DNA of 64,000 bases from CAYUPI01 sp964446585 (GCA_964446585.1 CAYUPI010000016.1:1-64000), one strand, 5' to 3'. Shown: positions 16,933-25,616, counted from the stretch's first letter. The notes: a model not told the origin generated them from the sequence alone. Translations and numbers: made by a program.

Positions 16933-19912
16933 GGCGCGCAATCGAACCGCTTCGCGACTGAGCATAGACCGCAAATTAGGAAGAGTCTCACTGCTCTGGC
17001 TGCCATTGCTACTGACCAATCTAGCCAGCCTCGGCAGCCCCGCCACCGAGGCGGGCTCGCGGACTTTACTGAAACCGGTCCACCTGCGTTGCGAATACTT
17101 AGCCGATCCGCTGGGAATTGACGAACTCCGGCCGCGACTAAGCTGGGTTGTTGACGCCAGGCAGGGTGATCGCGGACGAAAGCAAACCGCCTATCAAATC
17201 GTCGTTACGAGTGAGACACAAGCTCCTGGGAAGCCGCCCGGCGCTTTGTGGGACAGCGGCAAGGTGGCAAGCGATCAAACGGTCAATATCGCGTACGACG
17301 GCAGGCCGCTCTCCTCCCGGCAGTATTGCCGATGGAAAGTTCGAGTGTGGGACGAGGCAGACCATGTCTCTGACTGGAGCGCCGCGGCGGAGTGGTCGAT
17401 GGGGCTGCTCAAACCTGAAGATTGGAAGGCACAGTACATCAGCTTCCGTGACTCGAGCCCCGTTTTCAAGGATGTCAAATCGCTTTTCCTGCCGCCGGCA
17501 CGACAATATCGAAAGGAGTTTGCGAGCAAACCCAACCCGATTCGCCGAGCCACGCTTTACGCGACGACTCTGGGAATTTATGAGCTGCACCTCAACGGCC
17601 AGCGCGTGGGCGATGAATTTTTTGCTCCCGGTTGGACCGATTACCGCAAGCGTGCCTATTACCGCGCGTATGACGTAACATCCCGAATCAAAGCCGGAGC
17701 AAATGCTCTCGGCGCGTGGGTCGCTGACGGCTGGTATTCCGGGTATATCGGCTTCGGACTGTTGACTGGGATCGGAACCGAACATGTCGGCCGCTATACT
17801 TATGGCAAGACGCCGGCGTTCATGGCGCAATTGGAGATTGAATACGCCGATGGCTCAAAGGAAACGGTCGTGACGAATCCCTCCTGGAAAGTCACGGGCG
17901 ATGGACCGATACGCGAAGCCGATTTCCTGATGGGCGAATCCTACGACGCCCGCAAGGACATGCCCGGCTGGTCCAGCCCAGGTTTCGATGACAGCAAGTG
18001 GGAGGCTGCGATTCGAGCCGAAGACAACGGCCCGGTAAGAGCCACGTTTTTTGAGTTTCAAAATCCAGCCCCGGGCGGAAAAATAGAGGTCAAAGGCCGC
18101 GATGTGGACTTGGGTTTCAATCGGCCGCCAAAATTGGAGACATTTCCGGGCGTGCCCGTGAGGCGCATCGAGCAAATCAAACCCATCGCCGTCACCTCAC
18201 CAACGAATGGCGTTTACATTTTCAATCTCGGCCAGAATTTTGCCGGGGTTGTCGCCATGAAAGTCAAAGGACCGGCGGGTACTTTGGTGCGCCTCCGCCA
18301 TGGAGAAATGTTACATCCAGATGGCCGCTTGATGACCGAGAACCTCCGCAAGGCCCGCGCCACCGATACCTACATTTTGCGCGGTGACCCTGGTGGGGAG
18401 ACTTACATTCCCCGCTTTACCTTCCATGGGTTCCAATACGTTGAGTTGTCTGGTTATCCAGGGACCCCCGGGCTGGATGCCATTACCGGACTGGTCATGC
18501 ATTCGGACACGCCCATGACGAGCGATTTCGAATGCTCCGATCCCGTCGTCAATCGGCTGTTCAAGAACGTCGTTTGGACGCAGCGCGCCAACTTCCTGGA
18601 CCTGCCGACGGATTGCCCGCAGCGGGACGAGCGGTTTGGTTGGACCGGCGATGCGCAGATCTATGTTCGCACGGCCACTTACAATGCCGACGTGGCGGCG
18701 TTTTACACAAAATGGCTGCGCGAATTGATGGAGTCAATTCGGCCTAGCGGCACGTTTCCCGGCTATGCACCCTATCCCTTTCAACATGGCTGGGACTTCG
18801 GTACGGCCTGGTGCGATGCCGGCATCATTTGCCCCTGGACTATCTACAACGCCTATGGCGACACGCGAATCATCGAACGCTGCTGGGAGCCGATGACCCG
18901 CTTCATCGCGTGGCGCAAACAGACGAGCAAAGATTTCCTCGGTGTCGAGCACGGCAATGACTGGGGCGACTGGTTGTCGCTTGGCGGCAAAACGCCGCTC
19001 GAATACATCGACACCGCCTATTTCGCCTACTCAACGAAGCTGATGGCCGAGATGGCGCAAGCCGCCGGCAAGCAGGCGCAGGCGAGCGAGTACCAGGATT
19101 TATTCTCCCACATTAAGCAGTCCTTCAACAAGAAATACGTAAAGCCGGATGGTTCCTTGGAGTTGGATACCCAAACCGCCTATGCTCTGGCGCTTTGGAT
19201 GGATCTGTTGCCAGATAGGCTGCGGAAGCAGGCTGGGGAAATCCTCGCCAAAAAGATCCGCGCCGCCGCCAGCGACAAGAATTCCGGCATTGCCACTGGC
19301 TTTCTAGGCACTCGCCCGTTGCTGCCCGTGTTGTCGGCAACCGGTCAAAACGATATGGCGGTCAGCCTGCTCCAGAGCCGGAAATTTCCGTCCTGGGGTT
19401 TCGAAATTGAGAACGGGGCGACAACTATTTGGGAGCGCTGGAACAGCTACACAAAAGAGAATGGCTTCGGCGGTGAGCAGAATGCGGCGATGAATTCATT
19501 CGCGCACTACTCGTTCGGCGCGGTGTGCGAATGGATGTTCACCACCCTTGCCGGCATCGACACCGATGGCGCAGGCTACAAACACATCTTGATCCGACCT
19601 ATGCCTCCATCGCCGGCCAGTAGCCCGGAACAGAAGCCCATCGATTGGGTACGAGCACACTATGACTCCATTCATGGCCGCATTCGTTGCGAGTGGAAGC
19701 GAACGCCCGACCGATTTGACTTGAACGTCAGCATTCCGCCCAACACTACTGCGACGGTTTTTGTTCCGGCAACTAGTGCCACCCGCATTACCGAGGGCGG
19801 CCAGGTGGTGGCCGGCAGTCCAGGCGTGAAATTTCTGCGCATGGATGGCCGGCGAGCCGTTCTGGCGGTTGAGTCCGGCGATTTTCACTTCTCCAGCGGA
19901 TCTGCCTTCTAA
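16913..19912 (+). CDS. Secreted GH78 alpha-L-rhamnosidase
   Basis: About 999 residues from a TTG at 16913, which has AAGGAAAA just upstream and overlaps the binding-protein gene by 20 bases; the open frame is longer but has no family match before this. Residues about 22-45 are a signal peptide. Domain order fits bacterial GH78: an N-terminal Ig-like domain (LRPRLSWVVDA), a carbohydrate-binding sandwich (LYATTLGIYELHLNGQRVGD), then the (alpha/alpha)6 barrel and a C-terminal sandwich. Catalytic-region motifs DCPQRDERFGWTGDAQ and GATTIWERWNSY are present. The enzyme cleaves terminal alpha-L-rhamnose, the substrate of the adjacent importer, RhaA and RhaB. Confidence 0.92.
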   Translation: MNSSISEARNRTASRLSIDRKLGRVSLLWLPLLLTNLASLGSPATEAGSRTLLKPVHLRCEYLADPLGIDELRPRLSWVVDARQGDRGRKQTAYQIVVTSETQAPGKPPGALWDSGKVASDQTVNIAYDGRPLSSRQYCRWKVRVWDEADHVSDWSAAAEWSMGLLKPEDWKAQYISFRDSSPVFKDVKSLFLPPARQYRKEFASKPNPIRRATLYATTLGIYELHLNGQRVGDEFFAPGWTDYRKRAYYRAYDVTSRIKAGANALGAWVADGWYSGYIGFGLLTGIGTEHVGRYTYGKTPAFMAQLEIEYADGSKETVVTNPSWKVTGDGPIREADFLMGESYDARKDMPGWSSPGFDDSKWEAAIRAEDNGPVRATFFEFQNPAPGGKIEVKGRDVDLGFNRPPKLETFPGVPVRRIEQIKPIAVTSPTNGVYIFNLGQNFAGVVAMKVKGPAGTLVRLRHGEMLHPDGRLMTENLRKARATDTYILRGDPGGETYIPRFTFHGFQYVELSGYPGTPGLDAITGLVMHSDTPMTSDFECSDPVVNRLFKNVVWTQRANFLDLPTDCPQRDERFGWTGDAQIYVRTATYNADVAAFYTKWLRELMESIRPSGTFPGYAPYPFQHGWDFGTAWCDAGIICPWTIYNAYGDTRIIERCWEPMTRFIAWRKQTSKDFLGVEHGNDWGDWLSLGGKTPLEYIDTAYFAYSTKLMAEMAQAAGKQAQASEYQDLFSHIKQSFNKKYVKPDGSLELDTQTAYALALWMDLLPDRLRKQAGEILAKKIRAAASDKNSGIATGFLGTRPLLPVLSATGQNDMAVSLLQSRKFPSWGFEIENGATTIWERWNSYTKENGFGGEQNAAMNSFAHYSFGAVCEWMFTTLAGIDTDGAGYKHILIRPMPPSPASSPEQKPIDWVRAHYDSIHGRIRCEWKRTPDRFDLNVSIPPNTTATVFVPATSATRITEGGQVVAGSPGVKFLRMDGRRAVLAVESGDFHFSSGSAF

Positions 19913-19939
19913 CGCCGGCGTTCTGCAATTTTACGCTCA

Positions 19940-21442
19940 ATGAAACCACAATGTTATTTGGGCGTTGATTTGGGCGCGGAAAGCGGCCGGGTGATGGCTG
20001 GTCTCTGGGACGGCCAACGAATGCGGCTCGAAGAGCTTCACCGATTCCCAAATGGCCCGATTGAAATCGCCGGCACACTGCGGTGGGACGTTCTGCGTCT
20101 CTGGTCCGAAATCCAGCACGGCTTGTCGGTCGCCGCTCGCGGATACGGCAAGGCCGTGCGCTCCGTTGGAGTGGATACCTGGGGCGTGGATTTCGTTCTT
20201 CTCTCCAAAACCAATGAGTTGCTCGGTCAGCCCTTCCATTACCGCGATTCGCGCACGAGCGGCATCATGAAGCGCGCATTCAAGAAAGTGCCGCGGGCAG
20301 AAATTTTTGCCGCCACCGGTCTGCAGTTCCTCCCGTTCAACACGCTCTATCAGTTGCTGGCGATGCAGAAGACCCATCCTGAGGTACTGGATGCGGTGAA
20401 TCGCCTCCTGATGATGCCGGACTTTTTCCATTGGTGCCTTTCCGGCGCGCGTGTGGCGGAATTTACCGATGCGACCACGACGCAGTTTCTTGACCCGTTG
20501 AAACAGGATTGGTCGCGAGCATTGTTCAAACGGTTCGGGCTGCCGACCAAAATTCTACCACAAATTGTCTCTCCCGGCACGCGGCTCGGGCCGCTGCGCG
20601 ATTCCGTCGCTGACCACACCGGTTTGGGCCGGATTGAGGTCATCGCCCCTGCCTCGCACGATACCGGCTCCGCGGTGGCCGCCGCACCGACCTTTCGAAA
20701 GGAAGAAGGCACTTGGGCCTATCTGAGCTCGGGCACCTGGTCGCTGATGGGATTGGAGATGCGGCAGGCTAAACTCTCCCCTCGAGTTTTGGAATTCAAT
20801 CTCACTAACGAAGGAGGGGTGGATGGCACCTACCGCCTGCTCAAGAATATTTCGGGCCTCTGGCTCGTTCAGAAATGCAAGCGCGCATTCGACAAAACCG
20901 GAAAGAAACTCGATTACGGCCAGCTCGTGAGTTTGGCGGAGAGTACGCCCGCTCTGCGGTCGTTCGTGGACGTCGATGACCCTCGGTTCCTGAACCCGCC
21001 GGACATGCCCGCCGTCATCCAGAAGCTCTGTCGCGAGACGCAGCAACCCGTGCCCGACTCCAAAGGCGCCCTGGTGCGCTGTGTTCTGGAGAGTCTCGCA
21101 TTGAAGTATGAAAGTGTCTTGAGATGCCTGGAGCAGGTGGGCGGCAAGCGCGTCGAAATCATCCATATCGTCGGCGGTGGCTCGCGGAACGAGCTGCTCA
21201 ACCAATTCACGGCGGACGCCTGCCAGCGGCCCGTGCTCGCAGGCCCAGTCGAAGCCACGGTCTTGGGCAACGTGCTGCTTCAAGCTCGATCCTGTGGTGA
21301 GCTTGAGTCGCTGCCTGAACTCCGAGCCATCGTGCGGCAGTCTTCCTATCTGCGGACGTTTGAGCCAAAACGCGCGACTGCCGCCGCCTGGGCGGAAGCT
21401 CGCAACCGGCTCGTTGGACTCCTCGCCCGTACTCAGAAGTAA
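19940..21442 (+). CDS. rhaB: L-rhamnulokinase
   Basis: 500 residues, typical of the FGGY kinase family. It phosphorylates L-rhamnulose to rhamnulose-1-phosphate. The N-terminal phosphate loop is LGVDLGAESGRVM, the sugar-side motif is VGVDTWGVDFVLL, and the C-terminal half has SHDTGSAVAA, LSSGTWSLMG and the ATP-site HIVGGGSRNELLNQFTAD. It is 27 bases after the GH78 gene and is the last gene of the cluster. A hairpin follows at 21450-21485. Neither an aldolase for the product nor a lactaldehyde-handling enzyme is in this window. Confidence 0.95.
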   Translation: MKPQCYLGVDLGAESGRVMAGLWDGQRMRLEELHRFPNGPIEIAGTLRWDVLRLWSEIQHGLSVAARGYGKAVRSVGVDTWGVDFVLLSKTNELLGQPFHYRDSRTSGIMKRAFKKVPRAEIFAATGLQFLPFNTLYQLLAMQKTHPEVLDAVNRLLMMPDFFHWCLSGARVAEFTDATTTQFLDPLKQDWSRALFKRFGLPTKILPQIVSPGTRLGPLRDSVADHTGLGRIEVIAPASHDTGSAVAAAPTFRKEEGTWAYLSSGTWSLMGLEMRQAKLSPRVLEFNLTNEGGVDGTYRLLKNISGLWLVQKCKRAFDKTGKKLDYGQLVSLAESTPALRSFVDVDDPRFLNPPDMPAVIQKLCRETQQPVPDSKGALVRCVLESLALKYESVLRCLEQVGGKRVEIIHIVGGGSRNELLNQFTADACQRPVLAGPVEATVLGNVLLQARSCGELESLPELRAIVRQSSYLRTFEPKRATAAAWAEARNRLVGLLARTQK

Positions 21443-21449
21443 TATCCTT

Positions 21450-21485
21450 GCGAGCCGGCATAATCCGAAGCCTATTGAGGCTCGC
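21450..21485 (+). terminator. Possible hairpin terminator after rhaB
   Basis: GCGAGCC at 21450-21456 pairs with GGCTCGC at 21479-21485 around a 22-base loop, eight bases after the rhaB stop. Only a poor T-run follows, so it may be a weak terminator or an RNA-stabilising hairpin. Confidence 0.35.
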
Positions 21486-21508
21486 TGAAGTCTTTGAATT
21501 CTGGAGCA

Positions 21509-22120
21509 ATGAAAATTTCGATCCAACCGTGGAACATTGTCTTTCTCGTCGGCTTTATCATATACTGCAGCATTCGTGGTGTGTTCAAGCAGCGCACAGA
21601 AGGCATTGAGAAAATAGTTCGTCCGTCGGATGCATTGGAGACGACCCTACTGATTCTCGTTGGTGTGGGAAGCCTTCTGTTGCCGGTGCTCTATTTGGTG
21701 ACGCCCTGGCTCGCTTTCGCTGATTATCATATTCCCGCGTTCGGTCCGTGGTGTGGGACATCACTCATGGTGCCTGCGCTCTGGCTCTTCTATCGTTCCC
21801 ATGCCGATTTGGGGCAGAACTGGTCCGTTACTCTGGAGCTGCGCAAAGGTCATCAATTGGTCAAGCGTGGTGTCTATCGATCGATTCGGCATCCCATGTA
21901 TGCCTCCATCTTGCTCTGGGACGTTGCTCAGGGACTATTATTGCAAAACTGGATTGCCGGTTGGTGTGCTCTCGTGACGTTTGCGCTTTTGTATTTGCTC
22001 CGGACGCCCCGTGAAGAACGCATGATGTGCGAATACTTCGGGCAGGAGTACCGTGATTATATGCGGCAGACTGGACGGCTTTTCCCGAGCCTAGGTTTCA
22101 GAGGGCGAACCCTATCCTGA
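21509..22120 (+). CDS. Isoprenylcysteine carboxyl methyltransferase-like membrane protein
   Basis: 203 residues from the ATG at 21509, with GGAG upstream; a TTG at 21494 would add five residues. There are about five membrane segments. The C-terminal half has the signature of the PEMT/ICMT-like superfamily: LVKRGVYRSIRHPMYAS, then TPREERMMCEYFGQEYRDYM, where the His-Pro and Glu residues line the S-adenosylmethionine site. Bacterial members methylate unknown lipids or small molecules at the inner membrane. It does not obviously belong to the rhamnose operon, since a hairpin lies between. Confidence 0.83.
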   Translation: MKISIQPWNIVFLVGFIIYCSIRGVFKQRTEGIEKIVRPSDALETTLLILVGVGSLLLPVLYLVTPWLAFADYHIPAFGPWCGTSLMVPALWLFYRSHADLGQNWSVTLELRKGHQLVKRGVYRSIRHPMYASILLWDVAQGLLLQNWIAGWCALVTFALLYLLRTPREERMMCEYFGQEYRDYMRQTGRLFPSLGFRGRTLS

Positions 22121-22268
22121 TGTAGATGACCTTCTTCGAGTGGCGAGGTCGCCTGGCAGCTTTTCGATTCTCAGGGGAACCCGGCGGAGACCCCGCACGG
22201 AAGGATGGCATTCCCTTTTGGAGTTTTGCCACGGCTCTTGTCCGAGCTGATGACAGCTTTGAATTCAT

Positions 22269-22801
22269 TTACTCATGCGAGGTTGCGCTAAGTCGAGAAA
22301 GGAGATCTTCAACAACGGCGTCCACCGAGCGCTCTGCTGTCGGAATATGCTCTCGAAAATCAATTCCAGAGTGTGCCTCACAATATTCCTGCGCCCGCCG
22401 AAATTCCCATGCCGAGGAAGCCGGGTCACTGCCCCGCTTTAAGAGGCGCTCGTTCACTACTTCAAAGGGCGCTACCAGGCAAAAATGATGAACCTCGGTC
22501 TCAAATTTGCGGACTTTCTCGCGGATGCCGCTTAGATAACAGAACTTAGAGAAAGCCATTGGAACGATGCCATTCTGCCAGCCTCCAAGGGCCAGCCGGA
22601 TGCCCGAAACGGTTAATTCCCGCCACAGAGGCACGTCTTGGTAATCGCCGGTGTCTCGCCCTTTCCGTGGAATCCAATGAGGCAGACGACGAAGCCCACG
22701 ATTTCGGGATCGTAAATGACCGCCCTCCGAAGTTGCCGCTGCACACCGCGGGCGACAGTGCTCTTGCCGATTCCAAACGCACCATTCAGGAAGATGACCA
22801 C
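22269..22801 (-). pseudogene. P-loop kinase/ATPase-like gene with a frameshift
   Basis: From ATG at 22801 the frame reads MVIFLNGAFGIGKSTVARGV, a clear Walker A start like TmrB or nucleoside-kinase-like proteins, and continues to DPEIVGFVV near 22690. The expected continuation, RRLPHWIPRKGRDTGDYQD and then PLWRELTVSGIRLAL, is in another frame, which runs to 22269 and includes the conserved HFCLVAPFEVVNERLLKRG. One base (or 3n+1) appears to be missing near 22685-22692. Either the gene is broken or the assembly has an indel. The two halves together make a normal length of about 178 residues. Function is unknown; some relatives give antibiotic resistance. Confidence 0.75.
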
Positions 22802-22839
22802 AACCCAAACCTTACCGCTTCATTCTGAAGAGCGTCAAC

Positions 22840-22914
22840 GCCAAGAAATGGTGAGTTTTTAGCAATTGGCGGTAAACGAAGTCAGCAGCCACGGCGTATT
22901 AAGGGCAGAAGAAA
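22840..22914 (+). repeat. Duplicated leader, copy 1
   Basis: The roughly 75 bases before the first Cys-rich gene resemble those before the second (23445-23524), including AAATGGT, GCGGT and a shared GGCGTATT ... GCAGAAGAAA block at 22893-22914 and 23503-23524. The copies are 610 bases apart, equal to the spacing of the two gene starts (609), so leader and gene were duplicated together. Confidence 0.7.
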
Positions 22915-22963
22915 GACCATGAAGAGATTGGTCAAACAGCAAATAACGAGAGAGAAAACAAAT

Positions 22964-23410
22964 ATGAAATCAACAAACAAAGCCCTGATCGTGACGCTGG
23001 CAAGCATTGCCTTGTTCTCGTTCGCCAGCCCAGTGCGAGCACAGTACAAGCCTACCGGCGAAGACGGCATCACTGCATCGCCCAAAGAGCGCCAGTTTCT
23101 CAATGAGATCAAAACCAGAAAGGAAGATGAGGCCCTCAAGCCAGGCGACTCCATCGCGATGATCTGCGCCAAGTGCAAATCCGTGATGATCCACAACGTC
23201 ACGACGGAAAAAGGTCACATCAAGGTCATGACCGTTGGTGAGAAGCACCTTTGTCCCGGCTGCAATACCTACATTAAAGTCGTTGGCGGCGGCAAACAGG
23301 GGGCGAAAGATGAGGTGAAGCATGTCTGCGAAAAATGCGGCGATGACTCGGTCTTCTGCTGCGCAACGAAGCCCGGCAGCGGCGTAACCAAAGGCATGGA
23401 GAAGAAGTAG
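22964..23410 (+). CDS. Secreted Cys-rich protein, zinc-ribbon-like, copy 1
   Basis: 148 residues from the ATG at 22964. Residues 1-26 are a Sec signal peptide ending in VRA, followed by QYKPTGEDGI. The mature part has paired cysteines: CAKC near residue 64, CPGC near 102, CEKCG near 125 and a CC pair near 134. This spacing suggests one or two metal-binding ribbons or disulfides in the periplasm. It is paralogous to the gene at 23573. I do not recognise a named family, and no function is claimed. Confidence 0.75.
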   Translation: MKSTNKALIVTLASIALFSFASPVRAQYKPTGEDGITASPKERQFLNEIKTRKEDEALKPGDSIAMICAKCKSVMIHNVTTEKGHIKVMTVGEKHLCPGCNTYIKVVGGGKQGAKDEVKHVCEKCGDDSVFCCATKPGSGVTKGMEKK

Positions 23411-23444
23411 GCGCCGGAGGTGGTGAAATTCCCGAAACTGAGCG

Positions 23445-23524
23445 GGTTAGCAAAAAATGGTCAACTCTTGGCAAGAAGCGGTCGAGGGAAACCAGAAACT
23501 GTGGCGTATTGAATGCAGAAGAAA
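23445..23524 (+). repeat. Duplicated leader, copy 2
   Basis: Second copy of the upstream block described at 22840-22914. It contains GGCGTATT at 23503-23510 and GCAGAAGAAA at 23515-23524. It carries the sequence between the two genes, so the second gene may have its own promoter. Confidence 0.65.
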
Positions 23525-23572
23525 AATTATCAAAACGCAGACAACAACAAACAAAAAGAAAGGAAAGCAATT

Positions 23573-23998
23573 ATGAAAACAACAAACAAAACCCTCATCG
23601 CGGCACTGGCGGTCATCGCCCTGTTCGCCGCGCCGGTGCGGGCCCAGTATAAAGCTGCAGGGGATGATGGTATCGCCGCTTCCCCCAAGGTGCGCGCACA
23701 GTTGAACCAACGCAAAGCGAGGCTCAATCCTGCTACTCCCGCCCTCGCTTCAATGGCTTGTCCCAAGTGCAGGCACGAGTGGGTCACTCTGCCCAATAGG
23801 CAGGCAAAACCAGCTCAATTCTTGCTAAGTCGCGGCATCCCGACCACGAAAGTGGCCCGCCACCTCTGTGTGGGCTGCAACACTATCATCAAGACACAAG
23901 GTCTCTCCAAGGCGACAAGGCGCAATGTGGCCATCCATGAATGCTCCTCCTGCGGAGCCCAGACCCTCGCCTGCTGCGACACTATCAAGGCGCAGTAG
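23573..23998 (+). CDS. Secreted Cys-rich protein, zinc-ribbon-like, copy 2
   Basis: 141 residues from the ATG at 23573, with AAAGGAAAG as a good ribosome site. Residues 1-23 form a signal peptide (cut after VRA), then QYKAAGDDGIAASPK, nearly identical in plan to the first copy. Cysteine pairs are CPKC, CVGC, CSSCG and a CC near the end, in the same order as copy 1. Lys/Arg are more frequent than in copy 1. The two proteins have diverged considerably outside the signal and Cys positions. Function is unknown. Confidence 0.75.
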   Translation: MKTTNKTLIAALAVIALFAAPVRAQYKAAGDDGIAASPKVRAQLNQRKARLNPATPALASMACPKCRHEWVTLPNRQAKPAQFLLSRGIPTTKVARHLCVGCNTIIKTQGLSKATRRNVAIHECSSCGAQTLACCDTIKAQ

Positions 23999-24034
23999 TG
24001 CAGCCACGAGAACGATGGCGACAGAAAGTCGAGC

Positions 24035-24298
24035 ATGAGTGGTTCGACCTGCTGCGGCCCAAGCCGCATGAGATATATGCCTAACTTCGATGCCAGTAAT
24101 CTCGACGTTGAATACGTGCGATGCGCCGTTTGTGAGAAAGCCATCACGGGCGGCAAATGGTTCACCCGCATCAAGCATGGCCAATGGATGGTCGCGCTCT
24201 GCTGTCCACTTTGCACGGAGACGTTTGAGACCAGCCCGCACGCTTACATCCGGCGCATTGAAACGCTGGAGTTCATGCGCTCCAAGAAGCACACCTGA
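24035..24298 (+). CDS. Small Cys-rich protein, TRASH/YHS-like
   Basis: 87 residues without a signal peptide. Cysteine pairs lie in CAVCEKAITGG and ALCCPLCTETFE, with an aromatic stretch between them and ETSPHAYIRRIE after. This resembles the small metal-sensing TRASH or YHS-type zinc ribbons, but the match is by eye only. It follows the two secreted Cys-rich genes by 36 bases on the same strand, so the three may be co-transcribed. CC near residue 6 adds a further possible metal or redox site. Confidence 0.65.
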   Translation: MSGSTCCGPSRMRYMPNFDASNLDVEYVRCAVCEKAITGGKWFTRIKHGQWMVALCCPLCTETFETSPHAYIRRIETLEFMRSKKHT

Positions 24299-24345
24299 AA
24301 AGTCGAGTCTTGGCGCACAGTACCTTCGCGCGTTATGGTTCGGCC

Positions 24346-24426
24346 ATGATTCACCGCAGAGTGTTGGCAGCCGTTCTGGGGCTTGTCTTGGGCGCCAGGA
24401 CGCACGCCGTGCCTATCACGGGGTAA
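24346..24426 (+). pseudogene. Possible remnant of a secreted protein gene
   Basis: A 26-codon frame reads MIHRRVLAAVLGLVLGARTH then AVPITG and stops. It looks like a signal peptide followed by AVPITG, the usual beginning of verrucomicrobial PEP-CTERM-type secreted proteins. Nothing recognisable continues in any frame before the permease gene at 24568. It may be a decayed gene end or chance. Confidence 0.3.
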
Positions 24427-24567
24427 CTTCAGGATTCGGGTTCCAGTATTGGGATCGCCGGCGCCCTGGGGACAGCGTGCCGTACCCGCTGGGGTTCACA
24501 GGGAGGAGGCCCATTGATCGGGTGGTCCGGCCCCGCCGTTCCTGACCCAGTACTGTTTGCCGTCAGA

Positions 24568-25410
24568 TTAGCTTTTCGCTTGGGCATCTCGGCTCTTCCG
24601 GGTCAAGGCTGTCGCAAACACAACCAGGAGCAAGGCGGCTCCCAGAACGCACACAATGGCGGCGCCGATCGGCAAATCCACCCTGGCCGTGAGCAGCAAA
24701 CTCACCAGGCTGCAGAAGGTAGCGATGCCCCAGCCAAGAACAAATCTGGCCAGAAAAGAGTTCACTAGATAAGTCGCGCACACGGCAGGCACGACCAGAT
24801 AGGAAAACACCAGCAGCACGCCGCCAATGTGGACGAAGCTCGTCACCACCAGGCCGAATAACATATAAAACACGAAATCCCACCAGCGCACATTCAGCCC
24901 GCTTGCCGCGGCTTGCTCCGGGCTGGCAGAGATGGCGAGGAATTTCTTGCGGAAAACGAAATGAGCAGCACCGACCCCCACGAACAGGGCAAACGTCTTG
25001 AGAACATCGCTGGGCGGGACGACGAGCAGTTCGCCCACTAATGAGCGCTGGAGTTCTTCCTTGCCGCCGGTGCTGCGGCTGAGAGCGAGGATCGCGGCCG
25101 CCGCCGCCATCACATATACAATGCCGATCAGAGCCTCCTGCGGAACCCGCTGCCGGCGAGTGCGCGTGAACGTCAACACCACTGCGCCCACAAATGTGAA
25201 TCCCAACGAAAAGGCGTAACTCTGCCAATCATGCACGTCGTAGCCAACCAGCATGGAAACGCACGTTCCGAACGCGGCCGTTTGCGCCAGCGCCAGGTCC
25301 ACGAAAATCACGCCGCGCTGGACAATGTGCAGCCCCAGGTAAACCAATAGCCAGGGAAGGATCAGGCTCGCAATCAACGGCCATTTCATCAACGAGAGCA
25401 GCTCAGTCAT
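24568..25410 (-). CDS. Zinc/manganese ABC transporter permease
   Basis: 280 residues from the ATG at 25410; the frame extends upstream only through repeat DNA. About eight membrane helices are present, with ABC-3 family blocks: LHIVQRGVIFVDLALAQTAA near residue 30, PQEALIGIVYVMAAA near 90 and VHIGGVLLVFSYLVVPA near 195. It belongs with the binding protein at 25617 and forms the membrane channel of a Zn2+ or Mn2+ importer. The ATPase that should sit with them is absent; a heptamer repeat pair occupies the gap. Metal identity cannot be fixed from sequence. Confidence 0.9.
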   Translation of the reverse strand: MTELLSLMKWPLIASLILPWLLVYLGLHIVQRGVIFVDLALAQTAAFGTCVSMLVGYDVHDWQSYAFSLGFTFVGAVVLTFTRTRRQRVPQEALIGIVYVMAAAAAILALSRSTGGKEELQRSLVGELLVVPPSDVLKTFALFVGVGAAHFVFRKKFLAISASPEQAAASGLNVRWWDFVFYMLFGLVVTSFVHIGGVLLVFSYLVVPAVCATYLVNSFLARFVLGWGIATFCSLVSLLLTARVDLPIGAAIVCVLGAALLLVVFATALTRKSRDAQAKS

Positions 25411-25424
25411 AGGAAGCGTGTGGA

Positions 25425-25599
25425 AATGACAAATGACGAATGATGAATGACCAAACCAAGGCGCGTCTCGTTGCCCAATAGAACGCCGGCTCTCTCTTAC
25501 ACATTTGAAGTGAGATCGTTGCTTTCTCGATCGGCACAAGTCCTTCGGGTTTCAGACTTCGTCATTCTTTCGTCATTTGTCATTCGTCATTCGTCATTT
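25425..25599. repeat. Inverted pair of heptamer arrays between metal-transport genes
   Basis: Four units AATGACA, AATGACG, AATGATG, AATGACC (25425-25452) face GTCATTC, GTCATTT, GTCATTC, GTCATTC, GTCATTT (25561-25599, with one four-base break). They are reverse complements and could form a long hairpin around a 108-base spacer in which I see no gene. The element fills nearly the whole 206-base gap. Confidence 0.85.
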
Positions 25600-25616
25600 T
25601 GGTCCCCGTGGTTTAC

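Noticed and set aside
22126..22488. Plus-strand open frame of 120 codons after the methyltransferase-like gene
   Set aside because: It runs antisense to the P-loop gene, and the product is basic and featureless.
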